The translations under genes were made by a program, and so were the position numbers. Shown here one piece after another: positions 1 through 11,044 of a DNA stretch of 64,000 bases. The stretch is taken from NCBI RefSeq assembly GCF_001011155.1, contig NZ_CP011479.1:4661662-4725661 (forward strand). The letters are read 5' to 3'. The notes under the pieces are model-generated. The model ran no database searches. It saw only the letters and a program-made list of their open reading frames with translations, and was not told the DNA's origin. Each line of letters begins with the position of its first letter. Position 1 is the first letter of the stretch. This DNA comes from Hoeflea sp. IMCC20628 (GTDB lineage: Bacteria; Pseudomonadota; Alphaproteobacteria; Rhizobiales; Rhizobiaceae).

Positions 1-182
1 CCGGTTTGTACGGCCCTCGCGCGTCGAAGGCCGGATCGCTGCGGTCCTGTAAAGGGCAGCAGGAATTTTGCCTCAAACCGCTGGCAGTTCAAGGATGCGT
101 GCAGCATGTGCTGGCACTGTATCAGGTTCCGCCGTGTCTGCGGGCGTCCGTGAAACCCGGCAGGCCGGTCAGAGCGTGCCGG
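1..182. other. No gene recognised at window edge
   Basis: No convincing gene lies between the window edge and the stop codon of rsfS. In related genomes rlmH often follows rsfS on the same strand, but the minus-strand reading here does not resemble the RlmH N-terminus. The open frames on the plus strand are GC-driven and match nothing I recognise. Confidence 0.5.
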
Positions 183-647
183 TCAGTGCAGTTTTTCGTC
201 CGTGACCTCTGGAGCCTGCCACATCTTTTCGAGATTGTAGAACTCCCGGATTTCGGGCCGGAAAACATGGATTATGATATCGTTGGCATCAATCAGCACC
301 CAATCTCCGGTCGCCAGACCCTCGACCCGCGGATTGCCGAAGCCGGCGTCCTTGAGTTCGGTGATCAGTCGATCGCAGATCGATGCCACATGGCGATTCG
401 ACCGGCCTGATGCGACGACCATGTGGTCGCCCAACGCCGATTTGCCCGCGATGTCGATGGCTACGATATCTTCTGCCTTGGAGTCCGCCAGACTGTCGCG
501 GACCAGCTGAAGCTGGCGCAAAGCGGCTCGGTCGCCACTTCCCGTCGCTTGTGAGAAATCGCCTTCGGCGTTTCCCTTTGTGTGTTCTGTTCTCAGAGTG
601 GTTCCTTTCCTTGTCCTGAACAGTCCAACAACCGCCGCAACTGTCAA
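183..647 (-). CDS. rsfS: Ribosome silencing factor RsfS
   Basis: RsfS (RsfA/Iojap family) binds ribosomal protein L14 and blocks 30S-50S joining in stationary phase or starvation. The family core is clear: KAEDIVAIDI, then GDHMVVASGRSNRHV, a GDWVLID strand and the C-terminal FRPEIREFYNLEKMW. The start is uncertain. The frame opens with TTG at 647, and the first 40 or so residues are not conserved; TTGACA at 642-647 could instead be a promoter -35 element. The true start may be internal and non-ATG, near an AGGAAAGGA tract. It follows nadD on the same strand, the usual order in rhizobia. Confidence 0.9.
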   Translation of the reverse strand: MTVAAVVGLFRTRKGTTLRTEHTKGNAEGDFSQATGSGDRAALRQLQLVRDSLADSKAEDIVAIDIAGKSALGDHMVVASGRSNRHVASICDRLITELKDAGFGNPRVEGLATGDWVLIDANDIIIHVFRPEIREFYNLEKMWQAPEVTDEKLH

Positions 648-693
648 CGCAGTCGCGACGCATCTCCAAGATAGTCATTGTCAGCGGCGTTTT

Positions 694-1338
694 TCAAGAT
701 GTGGAGCCCTGATTGTTGCCGCGCTCGCTGCGGATGGCGCTCGATGACAGCGAAGAGCGCGGGCCATGAATGAAGGTCCAGGCTGGGGCCTGGAGAAACG
801 GCAGCACGGCGGCGTCGTCTTCATCAACGCGGGCGTGATGATAGGTCTTGGCCATTTTTGACGACAGATAGGCAAGGGTCGATCCGGGCCGGTCGATCAC
901 AGCGATGGGGAAGGTTTCGGCGATGCCGCGCCAGTTCTGCCAGTGATGGAAATGCTTGAGATTGTCTGCGCCCATGATCCAGACAAACCTGACGCCGGGA
1001 TTGCGGGCCTTGACGAAAGCAAGCGTCTGCGCGGTGTAATGCAGGTTGTGAGCGGCTTCAAAGGCTGTGACCTTGACCTTGGGGCCAGGCGCTATGGCAC
1101 GACTCAGCGCTACCCGTTCCTCGAGGCTTGCCAGTTCATTGTGGTTCTTGAGCGGATTGCCCGGTGTCACCATCCACCACAGCTGGTCGAGGTCGATTCG
1201 GCGCAAGGCGATTTCGGCGACCAGTTCGTGGCCCTGATGCGGGGGATTGAAGGATCCGCCGAAAAGGCCGACGGTCATGCCCTTCTCAACGTAAGGCATC
1301 TTGAGGAATGAGGAAGCCTTGGCGCGCGTCACCCTCAA
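694..1338 (-). CDS. nadD: Nicotinate-nucleotide adenylyltransferase NadD
   Basis: NadD adenylylates nicotinate mononucleotide to deamido-NAD in NAD synthesis, in the cytoplasm. The nucleotidyltransferase signature [14 protein letters not shown] is near the N-terminus, [14 protein letters not shown] is the central motif, and a C-terminal SSLSSSAIR matches the ISSTxIR element. The frame starts with TTG at 1338, overlapping the proA stop (TTGA). GTG at 1332 and ATG at 1299 or 1278 are alternatives. I keep the longest form because, as I remember, relatives carry a similar N-terminal extension. Probably translationally coupled to proA. Confidence 0.92.
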   Translation of the reverse strand: MRVTRAKASSFLKMPYVEKGMTVGLFGGSFNPPHQGHELVAEIALRRIDLDQLWWMVTPGNPLKNHNELASLEERVALSRAIAPGPKVKVTAFEAAHNLHYTAQTLAFVKARNPGVRFVWIMGADNLKHFHHWQNWRGIAETFPIAVIDRPGSTLAYLSSKMAKTYHHARVDEDDAAVLPFLQAPAWTFIHGPRSSLSSSAIRSERGNNQGSTS

Positions 1339-2618
1339 GGCCGGATCTGGCCGGTACCGTGGACGCGATACTTGAAGGACGTCAGTTGCTCGACGCCCAC
1401 CGGGCCGCGGGCGTGCATCTTGCCGGTGGCAATGCCGATTTCCGCACCCATGCCGAATTCACCGCCATCGGCGAACTGGGTGGAAGCATTGTGCAGCAGG
1501 ATTGCCGAATCAACTTCCGAGAAGAAGCGGTCGGCCACATCTGGGTCTTCGGCAATCACCGCCTCGGTGTGGTTCGATGACCACTGGGCAATATGATTGA
1601 TGGCGCCATCGATGCCATCGACGAAACGCGCGGCGATGATGGCGTCAAGATATTCGGTGCGCCAGTCATCTTCCGTGGCGGGTATTGACTGGGGCAGCAG
1701 TTCCATGACGGCGTTGTCGCCATGGATTTCGCATCCGGCGGCGGTCAGGTCGGCGAGGATATCGGCAGCAAGCCCGCGGTCAATGGCGCCGTCGAGCAGG
1801 AGGGTTTCAGCGGCACCGCAAATGCCGGTGCGGCGCATCTTGGCGTTGACCACGATGGCGCGGGCCATCGCAGGATCGGCGGACTTGTCGACATAGATGT
1901 GGCACAGGCCCTCGAGATGGGCAAAGACCGGCACACGGGCATCGGCCTGAACGCGTGCAACAAGGCTCTTGCCGCCGCGCGGCACGATGACATCAACCGC
2001 GCCATTCAGGCCGGTGAGCAATTCGCCGACGGCAGCGCGGTCGCTGAGCGGAATCATCTGGATGGCGTCTGCGGGCAGCCCGGCGCTTTCAAGCCCCTCA
2101 ACCAGGCAGGCATGAATGGCGCGCGAGGAATGGAAAGAATCCGATCCGCCGCGCAAGATCACCGCATTGCCGGCCTTGAGGCACAGGGCGCCTGCGTCGG
2201 CGGTGACATTGGGGCGGCTTTCATAGATCACGCCGATAACGCCGAGCGGCGTGCGAACGCGCTCGATCCTGAGCCCGTTGGGCCGGTCCCATGCGGCGAT
2301 GACGCTGCCGACGGGATCAGGCAGACCGGCGATGGCGCGAATGCCGCTGACGATAGCGTCAATGCGGCTGTCATCAAGCTTCAGCCGGTCGAGAAAAGAT
2401 GATGCCATGCCAGTCGCCAGAGCGGCTTCGACGTCAATTGCATTGGCTGCCAGGATCTCCGGGCTGCGCGCGGAAATGGCGTCGGCCATGGCATTGAGCG
2501 CGGCGTTTTTCCGGTCGGTGCTGGCGATCGCCAAGGGTCGCGCCGCAGCCTTCGCGCGACGGCCGATATCGGCCATCAGGGCGGTGATGTCGGCTTGGCT
2601 ATTGGTCTTTTCCAGCAT
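1335..2618 (-). CDS. proA: Gamma-glutamyl phosphate reductase ProA
   Basis: ProA reduces gamma-glutamyl phosphate to glutamate 5-semialdehyde with NADPH, the second step of proline synthesis. The 427-residue length is typical. The aldehyde-dehydrogenase-like fold is shown by [28 protein letters not shown] and the catalytic cysteine in [13 protein letters not shown]. It lies 83 bp downstream of proB, which makes its substrate, and overlaps the start of nadD, so proB-proA-nadD-rsfS is probably one transcription unit. Confidence 0.97.
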   Translation of the reverse strand: MLEKTNSQADITALMADIGRRAKAAARPLAIASTDRKNAALNAMADAISARSPEILAANAIDVEAALATGMASSFLDRLKLDDSRIDAIVSGIRAIAGLPDPVGSVIAAWDRPNGLRIERVRTPLGVIGVIYESRPNVTADAGALCLKAGNAVILRGGSDSFHSSRAIHACLVEGLESAGLPADAIQMIPLSDRAAVGELLTGLNGAVDVIVPRGGKSLVARVQADARVPVFAHLEGLCHIYVDKSADPAMARAIVVNAKMRRTGICGAAETLLLDGAIDRGLAADILADLTAAGCEIHGDNAVMELLPQSIPATEDDWRTEYLDAIIAARFVDGIDGAINHIAQWSSNHTEAVIAEDPDVADRFFSEVDSAILLHNASTQFADGGEFGMGAEIGIATGKMHARGPVGVEQLTSFKYRVHGTGQIRP

Positions 2619-2701
2619 GGCGGCTCTCCGGGCGCACGGTCAGGCGGTTTTCATACGCAATCGGCGTGACCTCGTAAAGCCGGGAGACGGCCTGAAGGCT
2701 G

Positions 2702-3823
2702 TCAGCTGATCACCATGTCGTCGCGGTGGATCATGGCGGCGCGGCCCGAATAGCCCAGGATGGCTTCGATCTCGGTGGATTTGCGCCCGGAAATGCGCCG
2801 CGCCTCGTCGGAATCATAGGCCGACAGGCCGCGGGCGATTTCGCGGCCGGCAGCATCGCAGATCGCAACCGGGTCGCCGCGGTGAAAGTCTCCCGAGACG
2901 GCGCGAACACCGGCCGGCAGCAGGCTCTTGCCGGAATGCAGTGCGGTTTCGGCACCTTGGTCGATGGTCAGTCGTCCGGCTGGGTCGAGCTGACCGGCGA
3001 TCCAGGTCTTGCGTGCGGTTTGCGGCGTGCCCGAGGGCTGGAACCAGCTCGACCGGGCGCCCTTGTCGATGGCCGAGAGCGGATGGTCGGTTTTGCCTGA
3101 GGCAATGATCATGGCGCAGCCGGCACTGGTGGCGATCTTGCCGGCGTCGATCTTGGTCTTCATGCCGCCACGCGACAGCTCCGATCCGGCGTCACCTGCC
3201 ATGGCCTCGATCTCGGGCGTGATCGCCTCGATGGTCTCGAGGTGCCGGGCGTCCGGATCAAGATGCGGCGGAGCGGTGTAGAGCCCGTCAATATCCGACA
3301 TCAGCACCAGAAGATCGGCGCCGGTCATGGTGGCGACACGGGCGGCGAGCCGGTCATTGTCGCCATAGCGGATTTCGCTGGTGGCGACGGTGTCGTTCTC
3401 GTTGATGATCGGCACCGCGCTGTGGCGCATCAGTTCGGCAATGGTGGCGCGGGCATTGAGGTAGCGCCGCCGCTCCTCGGTGTCGCCCAGTGTCAGCAGG
3501 ATTTGGCCGGCGACAATGCCGTGTGTCGACAGGCTCGCGGACCAGGCCCGGGCCAGCGCGATCTGGCCGACGGCTGCTGCGGCCTGGCTTTCCTCAAGCC
3601 GCAGGGCGCCCGGCGCAAGCCCGAGCACGGTGCGGCCCATGGCTATGGCGCCGGAAGACACCACCAGAACCTCGGCGCCGGTATTTTTCAGGGCTGCGAT
3701 GTCAGCGCACAGCGATTCAAGCCAGGCGCTCTTCAAGCCGCTGTCGCGGTCGACCAGCAGGGCGGAGCCGATCTTGATGACAATCCGCTTGTGTGCGGAA
3801 ACCGGTTTACGCATCGCCGTCAT
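2702..3823 (-). CDS. proB: Glutamate 5-kinase ProB
   Basis: ProB phosphorylates glutamate to gamma-glutamyl phosphate, the feedback-controlled first step of proline synthesis. The amino-acid-kinase domain covers about residues 1-260 ([50 protein letters not shown]). A C-terminal PUA domain covers about 280-370 ([16 protein letters not shown]). The start ATG is only 2 bp from the end of obgE, so it is co-transcribed with obgE and probably translationally coupled. Confidence 0.97.
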   Translation of the reverse strand: MTAMRKPVSAHKRIVIKIGSALLVDRDSGLKSAWLESLCADIAALKNTGAEVLVVSSGAIAMGRTVLGLAPGALRLEESQAAAAVGQIALARAWSASLSTHGIVAGQILLTLGDTEERRRYLNARATIAELMRHSAVPIINENDTVATSEIRYGDNDRLAARVATMTGADLLVLMSDIDGLYTAPPHLDPDARHLETIEAITPEIEAMAGDAGSELSRGGMKTKIDAGKIATSAGCAMIIASGKTDHPLSAIDKGARSSWFQPSGTPQTARKTWIAGQLDPAGRLTIDQGAETALHSGKSLLPAGVRAVSGDFHRGDPVAICDAAGREIARGLSAYDSDEARRISGRKSTEIEAILGYSGRAAMIHRDDMVIS

Positions 3824-3825
3824 GA

Positions 3826-4968
<1,143 letters not shown>

Positions 4969-5013
4969 TCAAAGCCTATTGCGACTGGTGGTAAAGGTGC
5001 CGGCCGTGACGCC

Positions 5014-5550
5014 TCAGGGTTTGATGGCTTTCGCGCCTGCCAATGTCGGTGCGAAATTGACTTTTACGCGGGCAATGGGAAGAGCGAATTTGGTGACAAG
5101 AGCGGTGTTGCGCAGTGTGCCGTCGTCCTCAAGCACCAGCTTGTCATGGAAGCGGACAATGTTGGGTTTGCTGCCGGGATTGAGATCGACGCGATAGGTG
5201 AAGCGGGCGGTGTTGCCTGACAGGCGAACGGTGGTTTCGCCGACGACATCTTCGCGCGTGCCGGAATAGGTGTCTGATCCGGTGCGGGTGAAAATCCAGG
5301 TTTTCGTGTCGCGTTCGCCATCGTCATAGCGAAAATCCTCGCGCAGCGTCAGCACCTTGCCGCGGACGTTGCCGGTCAGGTCGACCCGGAAGGAACGTTT
5401 GAGCCCGGTGATGGCGCCGAACGAGCCATAGGCATAGGTTTTGCCCTTGAAGAAATCCTCTAGCCGCAGGTCAGTGGCGTGAGCGGGTAACGAGAACAGG
5501 ACGGAAAACAGCAGTGCAGCCAGAAGGCTGAAGCGGCGCAGAAGGGTCAT
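5014..5550 (-). CDS. DUF3833 family exported protein
   Basis: This 178-residue protein has a clear Sec signal peptide (RRFSLLAALLFSVLFSLPAHA) and then the DUF3833 pattern: LEDFFKGKTYAYGSFGAITG, RVDLTGNVRGKVLTLREDFRYDDGE, and a beta-strand-rich remainder. The family is predicted to be a periplasmic or outer-membrane-associated beta-barrel or lipocalin-like protein of unknown function. It is a single gene between obgE and an acetyltransferase, apparently with its own promoter. The family call rests on motif memory; no substrate can be inferred. Confidence 0.8.
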   Translation of the reverse strand: MTLLRRFSLLAALLFSVLFSLPAHATDLRLEDFFKGKTYAYGSFGAITGLKRSFRVDLTGNVRGKVLTLREDFRYDDGERDTKTWIFTRTGSDTYSGTREDVVGETTVRLSGNTARFTYRVDLNPGSKPNIVRFHDKLVLEDDGTLRNTALVTKFALPIARVKVNFAPTLAGAKAIKP

Positions 5551-5621
5551 GATGAGTTCCTTTCGGGGTCATGACCCTTCTACGTCAGCTCAGACTTGCC
5601 GGATTGGTCGAGCCGGCGGGT

Positions 5622-6308
5622 TTATGCCTTCTTCTTGCTTTCTTTTGACCAGCCGATCAGCGAGACCCAGGTCTTGCGGTCGAGCCGGTACCATTCGACG
5701 GCAGCACTGCCGGTGATCGCCAATATGCTGACCATGCCGCTGCCCTGAAACTGGAAGCCGCTTTTTTGCAGCACCCGGCGGGAGGCCGGGTTGATCACCC
5801 GGCAACTGGCATCGATATGGCTGATTTCGCGGGTCCGGAAGGCCATGTCGACCAGCGCGTGAACCGCCTCGGTGGCAATGCCGCGGCGCCAGAACGGCTC
5901 TCCGATCCAATAACCGATTTCGAGCGCTTTTCCGTCTTCGGAAGCGTCCAGCGAGCAACAGCCAAGCAGTTTGCCGGTTTCGGTTTCAGTGATGGCGTAG
6001 ACGCAATTGCCATTCTCGCGTTTGGTCGTTGATCGCACAAAGGATTCGGCGTCAGCTCGCCCATAAGGATGGGGAATGCGTAACACCATGGTGGCGATGG
6101 CCGGATTGTCGGCGAGAATGGCAATTGCGTCGATGTCCTCGGCGTGGGGCGCACGCAAGACCAGGTTTTCGGTCAGAAGAACCGGGCAATCATAGGCAGC
6201 CGCCCTCCGCTCGAAACTTTCCGTATCGTTCGGGCTACTGCTGTCTCCGAGGCTGTCTCTGGGTGCCCTGGCGCTGGCGCCGGGACTGCTGTGGGGGTCT
6301 TGTCTCAT
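5622..6308 (-). CDS. GNAT family N-acetyltransferase (RimJ-like)
   Basis: Putative acetyl-CoA-dependent N-acetyltransferase of the RimJ/RimL type. TENLVLRAPHAEDIDAIAIL opens the domain, followed by GCCSLDA, the acetyl-CoA loop region IGYWIGEPFWRRGIATEAV and the C-terminal NPASRRVLQKSGF. The start at 6308 is chosen because GGAGA lies 6 bp upstream; an ATG at 6314 directly abuts that Shine-Dalgarno and is less likely. An intrinsic terminator sits just upstream, between it and rpmA, so expression may depend on read-through or a local promoter. The substrate is unknown. Confidence 0.85.
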   Translation of the reverse strand: MRQDPHSSPGASARAPRDSLGDSSSPNDTESFERRAAAYDCPVLLTENLVLRAPHAEDIDAIAILADNPAIATMVLRIPHPYGRADAESFVRSTTKRENGNCVYAITETETGKLLGCCSLDASEDGKALEIGYWIGEPFWRRGIATEAVHALVDMAFRTREISHIDASCRVINPASRRVLQKSGFQFQGSGMVSILAITGSAAVEWYRLDRKTWVSLIGWSKESKKKA

Positions 6309-6329
6309 GGTCATTCTCCGGTTTTGGAC

Positions 6330-6362
6330 AAAAAGAAAGGGGAGATGGTGTCCCATCTCCCC
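6330..6362 (-). terminator. Intrinsic terminator of rplU-rpmA
   Basis: Perfect 10-bp stem (GGGGAGATGG at 6339-6348 with CCATCTCCCC at 6353-6362) and a 4-nt loop. On the minus strand it is followed by a TTTCTTTTT tract. It ends the L21-L27 operon about 20 bp before the acetyltransferase start codon. Confidence 0.85.
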
Positions 6363-6440
6363 TGTCCTTGTTCCGGTCGTCCGGAGGATGCCTATGCTGG
6401 CCGGGTCAATGAGACACCGGTTTGCAAAATGCGATCCGGC

Positions 6441-6710
6441 TTATTCCGCTGCTTCCGCTTTCGCGACAACAGATACATAGGTTCGGCCGTTGGCTTTCTT
6501 GCGAAAGTCAACATTGCCCGGCTGCACGGCAAAAATGGTGTGATCCTTGCCGAGGCCTACGCCTGTGCCGGGATGCCACTTGGTGCCGCGCTGACGCAGG
6601 ATGATGTTGCCTGAAATGACGGTTTCGCCACCGAACTTCTTCACGCCGAGGCGCTTGGATTCCGAATCGCGACCGTTACGCGTTGAACCGCCAGCTTTTT
6701 TGTGTGCCAT
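6441..6710 (-). CDS. rpmA: 50S ribosomal protein L27
   Basis: Ribosomal protein L27, 89 residues, whose N-terminus reaches the peptidyl transferase centre. The sequence begins [20 protein letters not shown], with the invariant GG and lysines, and contains the conserved [17 protein letters not shown] and GKDHTIFA segments. It lacks the N-terminal extension cleaved in Firmicutes. It is the second gene of the rplU-rpmA operon and is followed by a strong terminator. Confidence 0.98.
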   Translation of the reverse strand: MAHKKAGGSTRNGRDSESKRLGVKKFGGETVISGNIILRQRGTKWHPGTGVGLGKDHTIFAVQPGNVDFRKKANGRTYVSVVAKAEAAE

Positions 6711-6789
6711 GGGTCTGCTCCTGTTCCGCCCTCAAGGGCGATTGTCTCACGTGCGGCTTTTGGCCGCCAGGGCCCGAACGGGCGGTTGA

Positions 6790-7404
6790 TTACTTGGCGA
6801 GTGCCTTGGCCTGCTCGCGCCAATCGGAGATCTGGTCAGCGCTGAACGGCATGGCTTCGTCGATGGTGACGATGTCCTTGTCGCTCAACTTGGCGATCTG
6901 GGCAAATGTGGTGATGCCCTGCTCGTTGAGCTGACCGGCTGCGACCGGGCCGATGCCCTTGATCGTGGTCAGGTCATCGGACTTGCCCTTTGGCGCGGTG
7001 AACAGGGTTGCCGGCGCTGCGTCAGCCGATTTGGCTTCAGCCTTGGGTGCGGCTTCCTTCTTCGCGGCAGCCTTTTTCGATGGCTTGGCGCCACCGGTCA
7101 GGATGTCGATGATCTTGACGACCGTCTGATGCTGACGATGACCGCGCATGCGCTTGGAGTTCTGCCGGCGACGCTTCTTGAAGGCGATAACCTTGCGGGC
7201 GCGGCCCTGCTCGACAACTTCTGCAACAACCATGGCGCCTTCGACAAGCGGAGCGCCAACGGTTGCGCCGGCGCCTTCGCCGACCATGAGAATTTCGTTG
7301 AACTCGACGGTGTCGCCAGCGGCGCCCTCAAGCTTTTCGATCGTCAATACGTCATTGGCGGCGACGCGGTACTGCTTACCGCCGGTTTTAATGACTGCGA
7401 ACAT
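6790..7404 (-). CDS. rplU: 50S ribosomal protein L21 with C-terminal HhH extension
   Basis: Ribosomal protein L21, which binds 23S rRNA domain I. The start [20 protein letters not shown] is the universal N-terminus, and the L21 core ends near residue 105 ([20 protein letters not shown]). It continues to 204 residues, about twice the usual length: a Lys/Ala-rich linker, then a helix-hairpin-helix-like module ([20 protein letters not shown]) and a terminal helix. This extension is known in rhizobial L21 proteins; its role is not established. A good promoter lies upstream at 7585-7613. Confidence 0.96.
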   Translation of the reverse strand: MFAVIKTGGKQYRVAANDVLTIEKLEGAAGDTVEFNEILMVGEGAGATVGAPLVEGAMVVAEVVEQGRARKVIAFKKRRRQNSKRMRGHRQHQTVVKIIDILTGGAKPSKKAAAKKEAAPKAEAKSADAAPATLFTAPKGKSDDLTTIKGIGPVAAGQLNEQGITTFAQIAKLSDKDIVTIDEAMPFSADQISDWREQAKALAK

Positions 7405-7584
7405 CTTTTGTCCTTTCGTGTTCGTCCGGCTCTCGCTTTTCAGCGGGCCGTCTTTTTGCCAGTCGGAACTGATCGGCCGGTCCGTTGCCGGAACAACCGG
7501 GTGAAGCCTGATGGAGTTCCAGTTATCTGGATTACCCAATCAAAGGCCAACGGCGCAGGAAGCCCCACGCCGCATTCGGTTCGC

Positions 7585-7613
7585 GAGATACGTGAGGCGG
7601 TGGCGTGAGTCAA
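7585..7613 (-). promoter_or_regulatory. Predicted sigma-70 promoter of rplU-rpmA
   Basis: On the minus strand TTGACT (7608-7613) and TATCTC (7585-7590) are separated by 17 bp, a good housekeeping promoter. It would leave a leader of about 180 nt before the L21 start, room for ribosomal-protein autoregulation. A perfect 16-bp palindrome (TCAAACCCCGGTTTGA) lies just upstream of the -35 element, near 7628-7643. Confidence 0.55.
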
Positions 7614-7731
7614 GCCAAATTGGCTGTCAAACCCCGGTTTGAGAGGGAACAGGCAAACTTACCTCTTGTGCAAGCGGGCCACGCCGGTTATGGAGGCGAC
7701 CGCGCACTGATACTGCGCCGACCAAAGACGC

Positions 7732-7821
<90 letters not shown>

Positions 7822-8465
7822 CATGGCTTTGTAGGTCATTGTTTTAAATGGCTATTTAGTAGAGCGAGAGCTCTAATCCCACATTTCGTACCACATTCAT
7901 TTATGCATGGTGCGACATGTCGTTAGAGTCCGTTTTATGGCGTCTACGCGTTTGATGGCATCGTCCAGCCAGGCCGCTGTGGTAACTTGACCTCAGGTTT
8001 GTGAGCTACAAAGACCGTATTTCACTGTCAGACAATATGATTCTTCACCCACTCATCCGGCACATCACCTGGGTAACACAAAGAAAATTCCCCGGCAGCG
8101 GCGGAACTCATCATCCTGATGCATCAAAGACCCACCATGCACTGACTTTCAACATGGACCACTCAGGTGGGCCCGATTCGCAGTGTCCTTCACAATGCTT
8201 TTGCAGACTGATCAAGCGATTTTTCGACTCAGGCCGTTTAGTTGCATACGCTGAAATCTGATCCATGCAGCAATTCCCATGGCCGCGAGGGCTGTTCCGT
8301 CAGGTGAAAAACAAGTCTGACTTCTGTAGTTGCTGCAAGCCTGTGTTAACCACCGGGGAATGTTTCCGGCGATTTTGGCCCTAAAACGGCCAATCTGGAG
8401 TTTCTTAAGGAGAATAAACACTCGCTTCTGCGTTTGTAGGGAGATTGCACGCGAAGGATTAGTCC
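7822..8465. other. Gene-poor stretch after tRNA-Ser
   Basis: This stretch of about 640 bp has lower GC than its surroundings and no gene I can support. Short open frames exist on both strands, but none has a Shine-Dalgarno plus recognisable motif. tRNA 3' ends are common phage and island integration sites, so this could be a remnant, but no integrase, direct repeat of the tRNA end or other mobile signature is visible. Confidence 0.5.
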
Positions 8466-10316
8466 ATGCAAGCCAGACTTGATGCCGCATTGTCGGCACT
8501 GCAGAATGACATACTTGAGGCGGTGGCCACAGGCGTGCCCTTTGCCGTGGTCGCGGATAGGCTGTGTCGTCGCGCCGAGGGGCTGGCCCCGGGTGCGTTT
8601 TGCACGATCGCTGGAATTGACGCGGAAGGGCTGATCCGTCCGGTCGCCGGGCCTGCTCTGCCCAAGTCCTATGGCGAAGCGCTCAATGGATGCTCCATCG
8701 GGCCTGCGGTCGGGTCCTGCGGCACCGCTGCCTATTTCGGCATCCCGGTTGAAGTTTCCGACATCGCCACGGACTACCGCTGGAAGGATTACCAGCATCT
8801 CGCCCTTCCGCTGGGGCTGAAGGCCTGCTGGTCCAGCCCGATCAAATCTCCAGGGGGGCGGGTGGTTGGCACATTTGCGTTCTACTATAGAGAGCCTCGC
8901 GGGCCGAACGACATGGAGCGGCAGCTCGTTGATACCTGCGTCCATCTCTGTTCCATCGCCATGGAGCGAGACGAGGTCAGCCGCCGTCTGCAACACCTTG
9001 CCTATCATGACCAGCTGACCGGTCTGTTCAACCGCTACGCATTTGATGAAACCATCACCCAGAACATGAATGAGCCGGCGCGCCGTTTCGGTTTGTTGCT
9101 GCTCGATATCGACAATCTGAAGCAGATCAATGACCGCATGGGCCATTCGGTTGGAGATGCCCTGATCTGCGAAGTCGGTCGACGGCTTGCCAGTTTGGGC
9201 AGCGGAATCAATGTTTATCGGCTGGGCGGCGACGAGTTCGCGGTTATTTGCCCCGAATGCAATGATGCCGGAAACATGGCCGAGCTCGCCGGCCGACTTC
9301 TGGGCCAGATGGACCTGCCTTACGAATGCGATGGCAACACCATCCTGTTGCAAGTCACCATCGGTGGCGTTCTCAGCAGCAGGGATGGTAGCAGCGCCGA
9401 TATGCTGCGACAGAATGCCGATCTGGCTCTCTATCATGCCAAGCATACGGCCAGAGGCGGATATGTCCATTTTCACCCCGGTTTGCGCACCTCGATCCAG
9501 TGTCGCACCGAACAGATCGCGTTCCTGGACAAGGCGCTGGACGAGAACCGGGTCTTTGCCCATTTTCAGCCGATCATCTGCATGCAGCGCGCCAAAATCG
9601 TCGGGGTCGAATCCCTTGCCCGCATCCGCACCGATGAAGGCAAAATCATCAGCGCCGGCGCCTTTGCCATGGGACTGACCGATTCCAAGAATGCCTTTCG
9701 CCTGACCAGTTGCATGCTGGAACAGATTGCCAGCGCAATGCGCGGCTGGATCGATGAGGGACTGGAACTGCGCCATGTGGCGGTTAATCTGTCCACCATT
9801 GATTTCCAGCGCGGCAATCTCGAACAGCGTTTGTGTGCGGCTTTCGAGGCTCATAATGTGCCGCTGCACTACCTTCAGATTGAAGTCACCGAGAATGTGC
9901 TGATGGATGAGGAGGTGGCGAGCCAGGTTGCCCGTCTGCGTGCCAAGGGCATGCAGATAGCGCTTGACGATTTCGGCACCGGCTTTGCCTCACTCAGCCA
10001 CCTCAAGGATTTCCCGCTCGACTATATCAAGATCGACAAGTCCTTCGTCGACAACTTGCTGACGGACACAGCCTGCAGCGCAATTGTCGAGGCGTTGATC
10101 AGCATGGCGCAGAAAATGCAGATCGGCATTGTTGCTGAGGGGGTCGAAACCCCCGAACAGGCTGCACGCTTGTTCGAAATCGGCTGTCCGCTGGCCCAGG
10201 GTTACCATTTTGCCCGCCCTGTCGATGGCGAGACTATCGCCACCTTGCTGCGGTCGTTTGATGGCAAGATCAGCACACCGGCGCTCGGCGCGGATCACAT
10301 GCGCAATTCGGCCTGA
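8466..10316 (+). CDS. GAF-GGDEF-EAL cyclic-di-GMP signalling protein
   Basis: A 616-residue cytoplasmic protein with no membrane segment. An N-terminal GAF-like sensor spans about 1-170 (CSIGPAVGSCGTAAYF, WSSPIKSPGGRVVGTFAFYY), a GGDEF domain about 175-340 with intact GGDEF at 254-258, and an EAL domain about 355-600. The EAL signature reads ESL (382-384), and the downstream motif DDFGTGFASL (from 501) is intact, so it may retain phosphodiesterase activity. The GGDEF part could make c-di-GMP or sense GTP. GAF proteins of this layout often bind small molecules or sense redox; the ligand is unknown. It is monocistronic. Confidence 0.93.
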   Translation: MQARLDAALSALQNDILEAVATGVPFAVVADRLCRRAEGLAPGAFCTIAGIDAEGLIRPVAGPALPKSYGEALNGCSIGPAVGSCGTAAYFGIPVEVSDIATDYRWKDYQHLALPLGLKACWSSPIKSPGGRVVGTFAFYYREPRGPNDMERQLVDTCVHLCSIAMERDEVSRRLQHLAYHDQLTGLFNRYAFDETITQNMNEPARRFGLLLLDIDNLKQINDRMGHSVGDALICEVGRRLASLGSGINVYRLGGDEFAVICPECNDAGNMAELAGRLLGQMDLPYECDGNTILLQVTIGGVLSSRDGSSADMLRQNADLALYHAKHTARGGYVHFHPGLRTSIQCRTEQIAFLDKALDENRVFAHFQPIICMQRAKIVGVESLARIRTDEGKIISAGAFAMGLTDSKNAFRLTSCMLEQIASAMRGWIDEGLELRHVAVNLSTIDFQRGNLEQRLCAAFEAHNVPLHYLQIEVTENVLMDEEVASQVARLRAKGMQIALDDFGTGFASLSHLKDFPLDYIKIDKSFVDNLLTDTACSAIVEALISMAQKMQIGIVAEGVETPEQAARLFEIGCPLAQGYHFARPVDGETIATLLRSFDGKISTPALGADHMRNSA

Positions 10317-10426
10317 GCGGCTTACTGGCAGAAGCCTGATGGTTTCGAGCTGGAACCGGCGTCCGGCGCTGCTTCCGTGAAATCAGACGACTCAGCGCAG
10401 CAATGTTTGGCGCGGTGTGTCTCTTT

Positions 10427-10903
10427 CTATTGGCTGTCAATTTCCGGGGTAGCAGCCGGGTGCCCATTCAGATCGGCGATCAGGGCTTCCATTTCGGCAA
10501 TTTCGCGCTTCTGGGTCTCGATGATGCCGTCCGCCAGCTGGCGGACCCGCGGATCGGACAGGTTGGCGCGGGTGCTGGTCAGAATGGCGATGGAATGATG
10601 CGGGATCATGGCTTTCATCCAGGCTGTGTCGCCGACCGTATCCTGACTGCGCACCAGATAAAGCCCTGCCGCAAAGGCGATCACCGAGGCAGTGACAATC
10701 GCCATGTTGGCTTTGCGGTTGGTGTACATCGACAGCATGAATGCCAGCATGATGATCGCCATCACCCCGCCCATGTAAAGTGCCATCCACATCCGGGTCT
10801 GGCTGAACCAGATGTGACTGCTGTCCCAGGTGTTGAGGTACATCAGGGCGAACATCACCACGGTGGATGTCACGATCATTGCTATGAAGCGGGAATAGGC
10901 CAT
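10427..10903 (-). CDS. DUF305 membrane protein
   Basis: A 158-residue protein with four predicted membrane segments in the first 100 residues and a C-terminal half-length DUF305 domain containing MIPHHSIAIL, DPRVRQLADGIIETQKREIAEM. DUF305 proteins are helical, ferritin-like and often associated with copper or other metals; the His pair in the motif may bind metal. The start at 10903 is preceded by GGAG at a good distance. It is divergent from copA and shares the intergenic region holding the CueR operator, which suggests copper linkage by context only. Confidence 0.85.
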   Translation of the reverse strand: MAYSRFIAMIVTSTVVMFALMYLNTWDSSHIWFSQTRMWMALYMGGVMAIIMLAFMLSMYTNRKANMAIVTASVIAFAAGLYLVRSQDTVGDTAWMKAMIPHHSIAILTSTRANLSDPRVRQLADGIIETQKREIAEMEALIADLNGHPAATPEIDSQ

Positions 10904-10986
10904 CTGGATCTCCGAATTGTTGCTGTTCCCGGGGTTAACGATCCTGCCGCGCTGGAAGGTTCCACAAATTGTCAAAAATATATCAC

Positions 10987-11017
10987 TTGACCTTCCATTG
11001 ACTGGAAGGATTACAGT
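10987..11017 (+). promoter_or_regulatory. CueR-type operator/promoter of copA
   Basis: TTGACC (10987-10992) and TACAGT (11012-11017) are separated by 19 bp, the over-long spacer typical of MerR-family promoters. The spacer holds the inverted repeat CCTTCC-N7-GGAAGG (10991-11009), matching the CueR operator type. Cu(I)-loaded CueR would twist the spacer to activate copA. Confidence 0.88.
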
Positions 11018-11044
11018 CGTTCCAACTCAGCAAGGATTTGCGAA

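Noticed and set aside
7822-7990. Possible integrase or island remnant next to tRNA-Ser
   Set aside because: No repeat of the tRNA 3' end and no integrase motif; a minus-strand frame of about 32 codons is too short to assign.
8346-9869. A 507-codon minus-strand open frame opposite the GGDEF-EAL gene
   Set aside because: The plus-strand frame has intact GGDEF and EAL motifs; the antisense frame has none.
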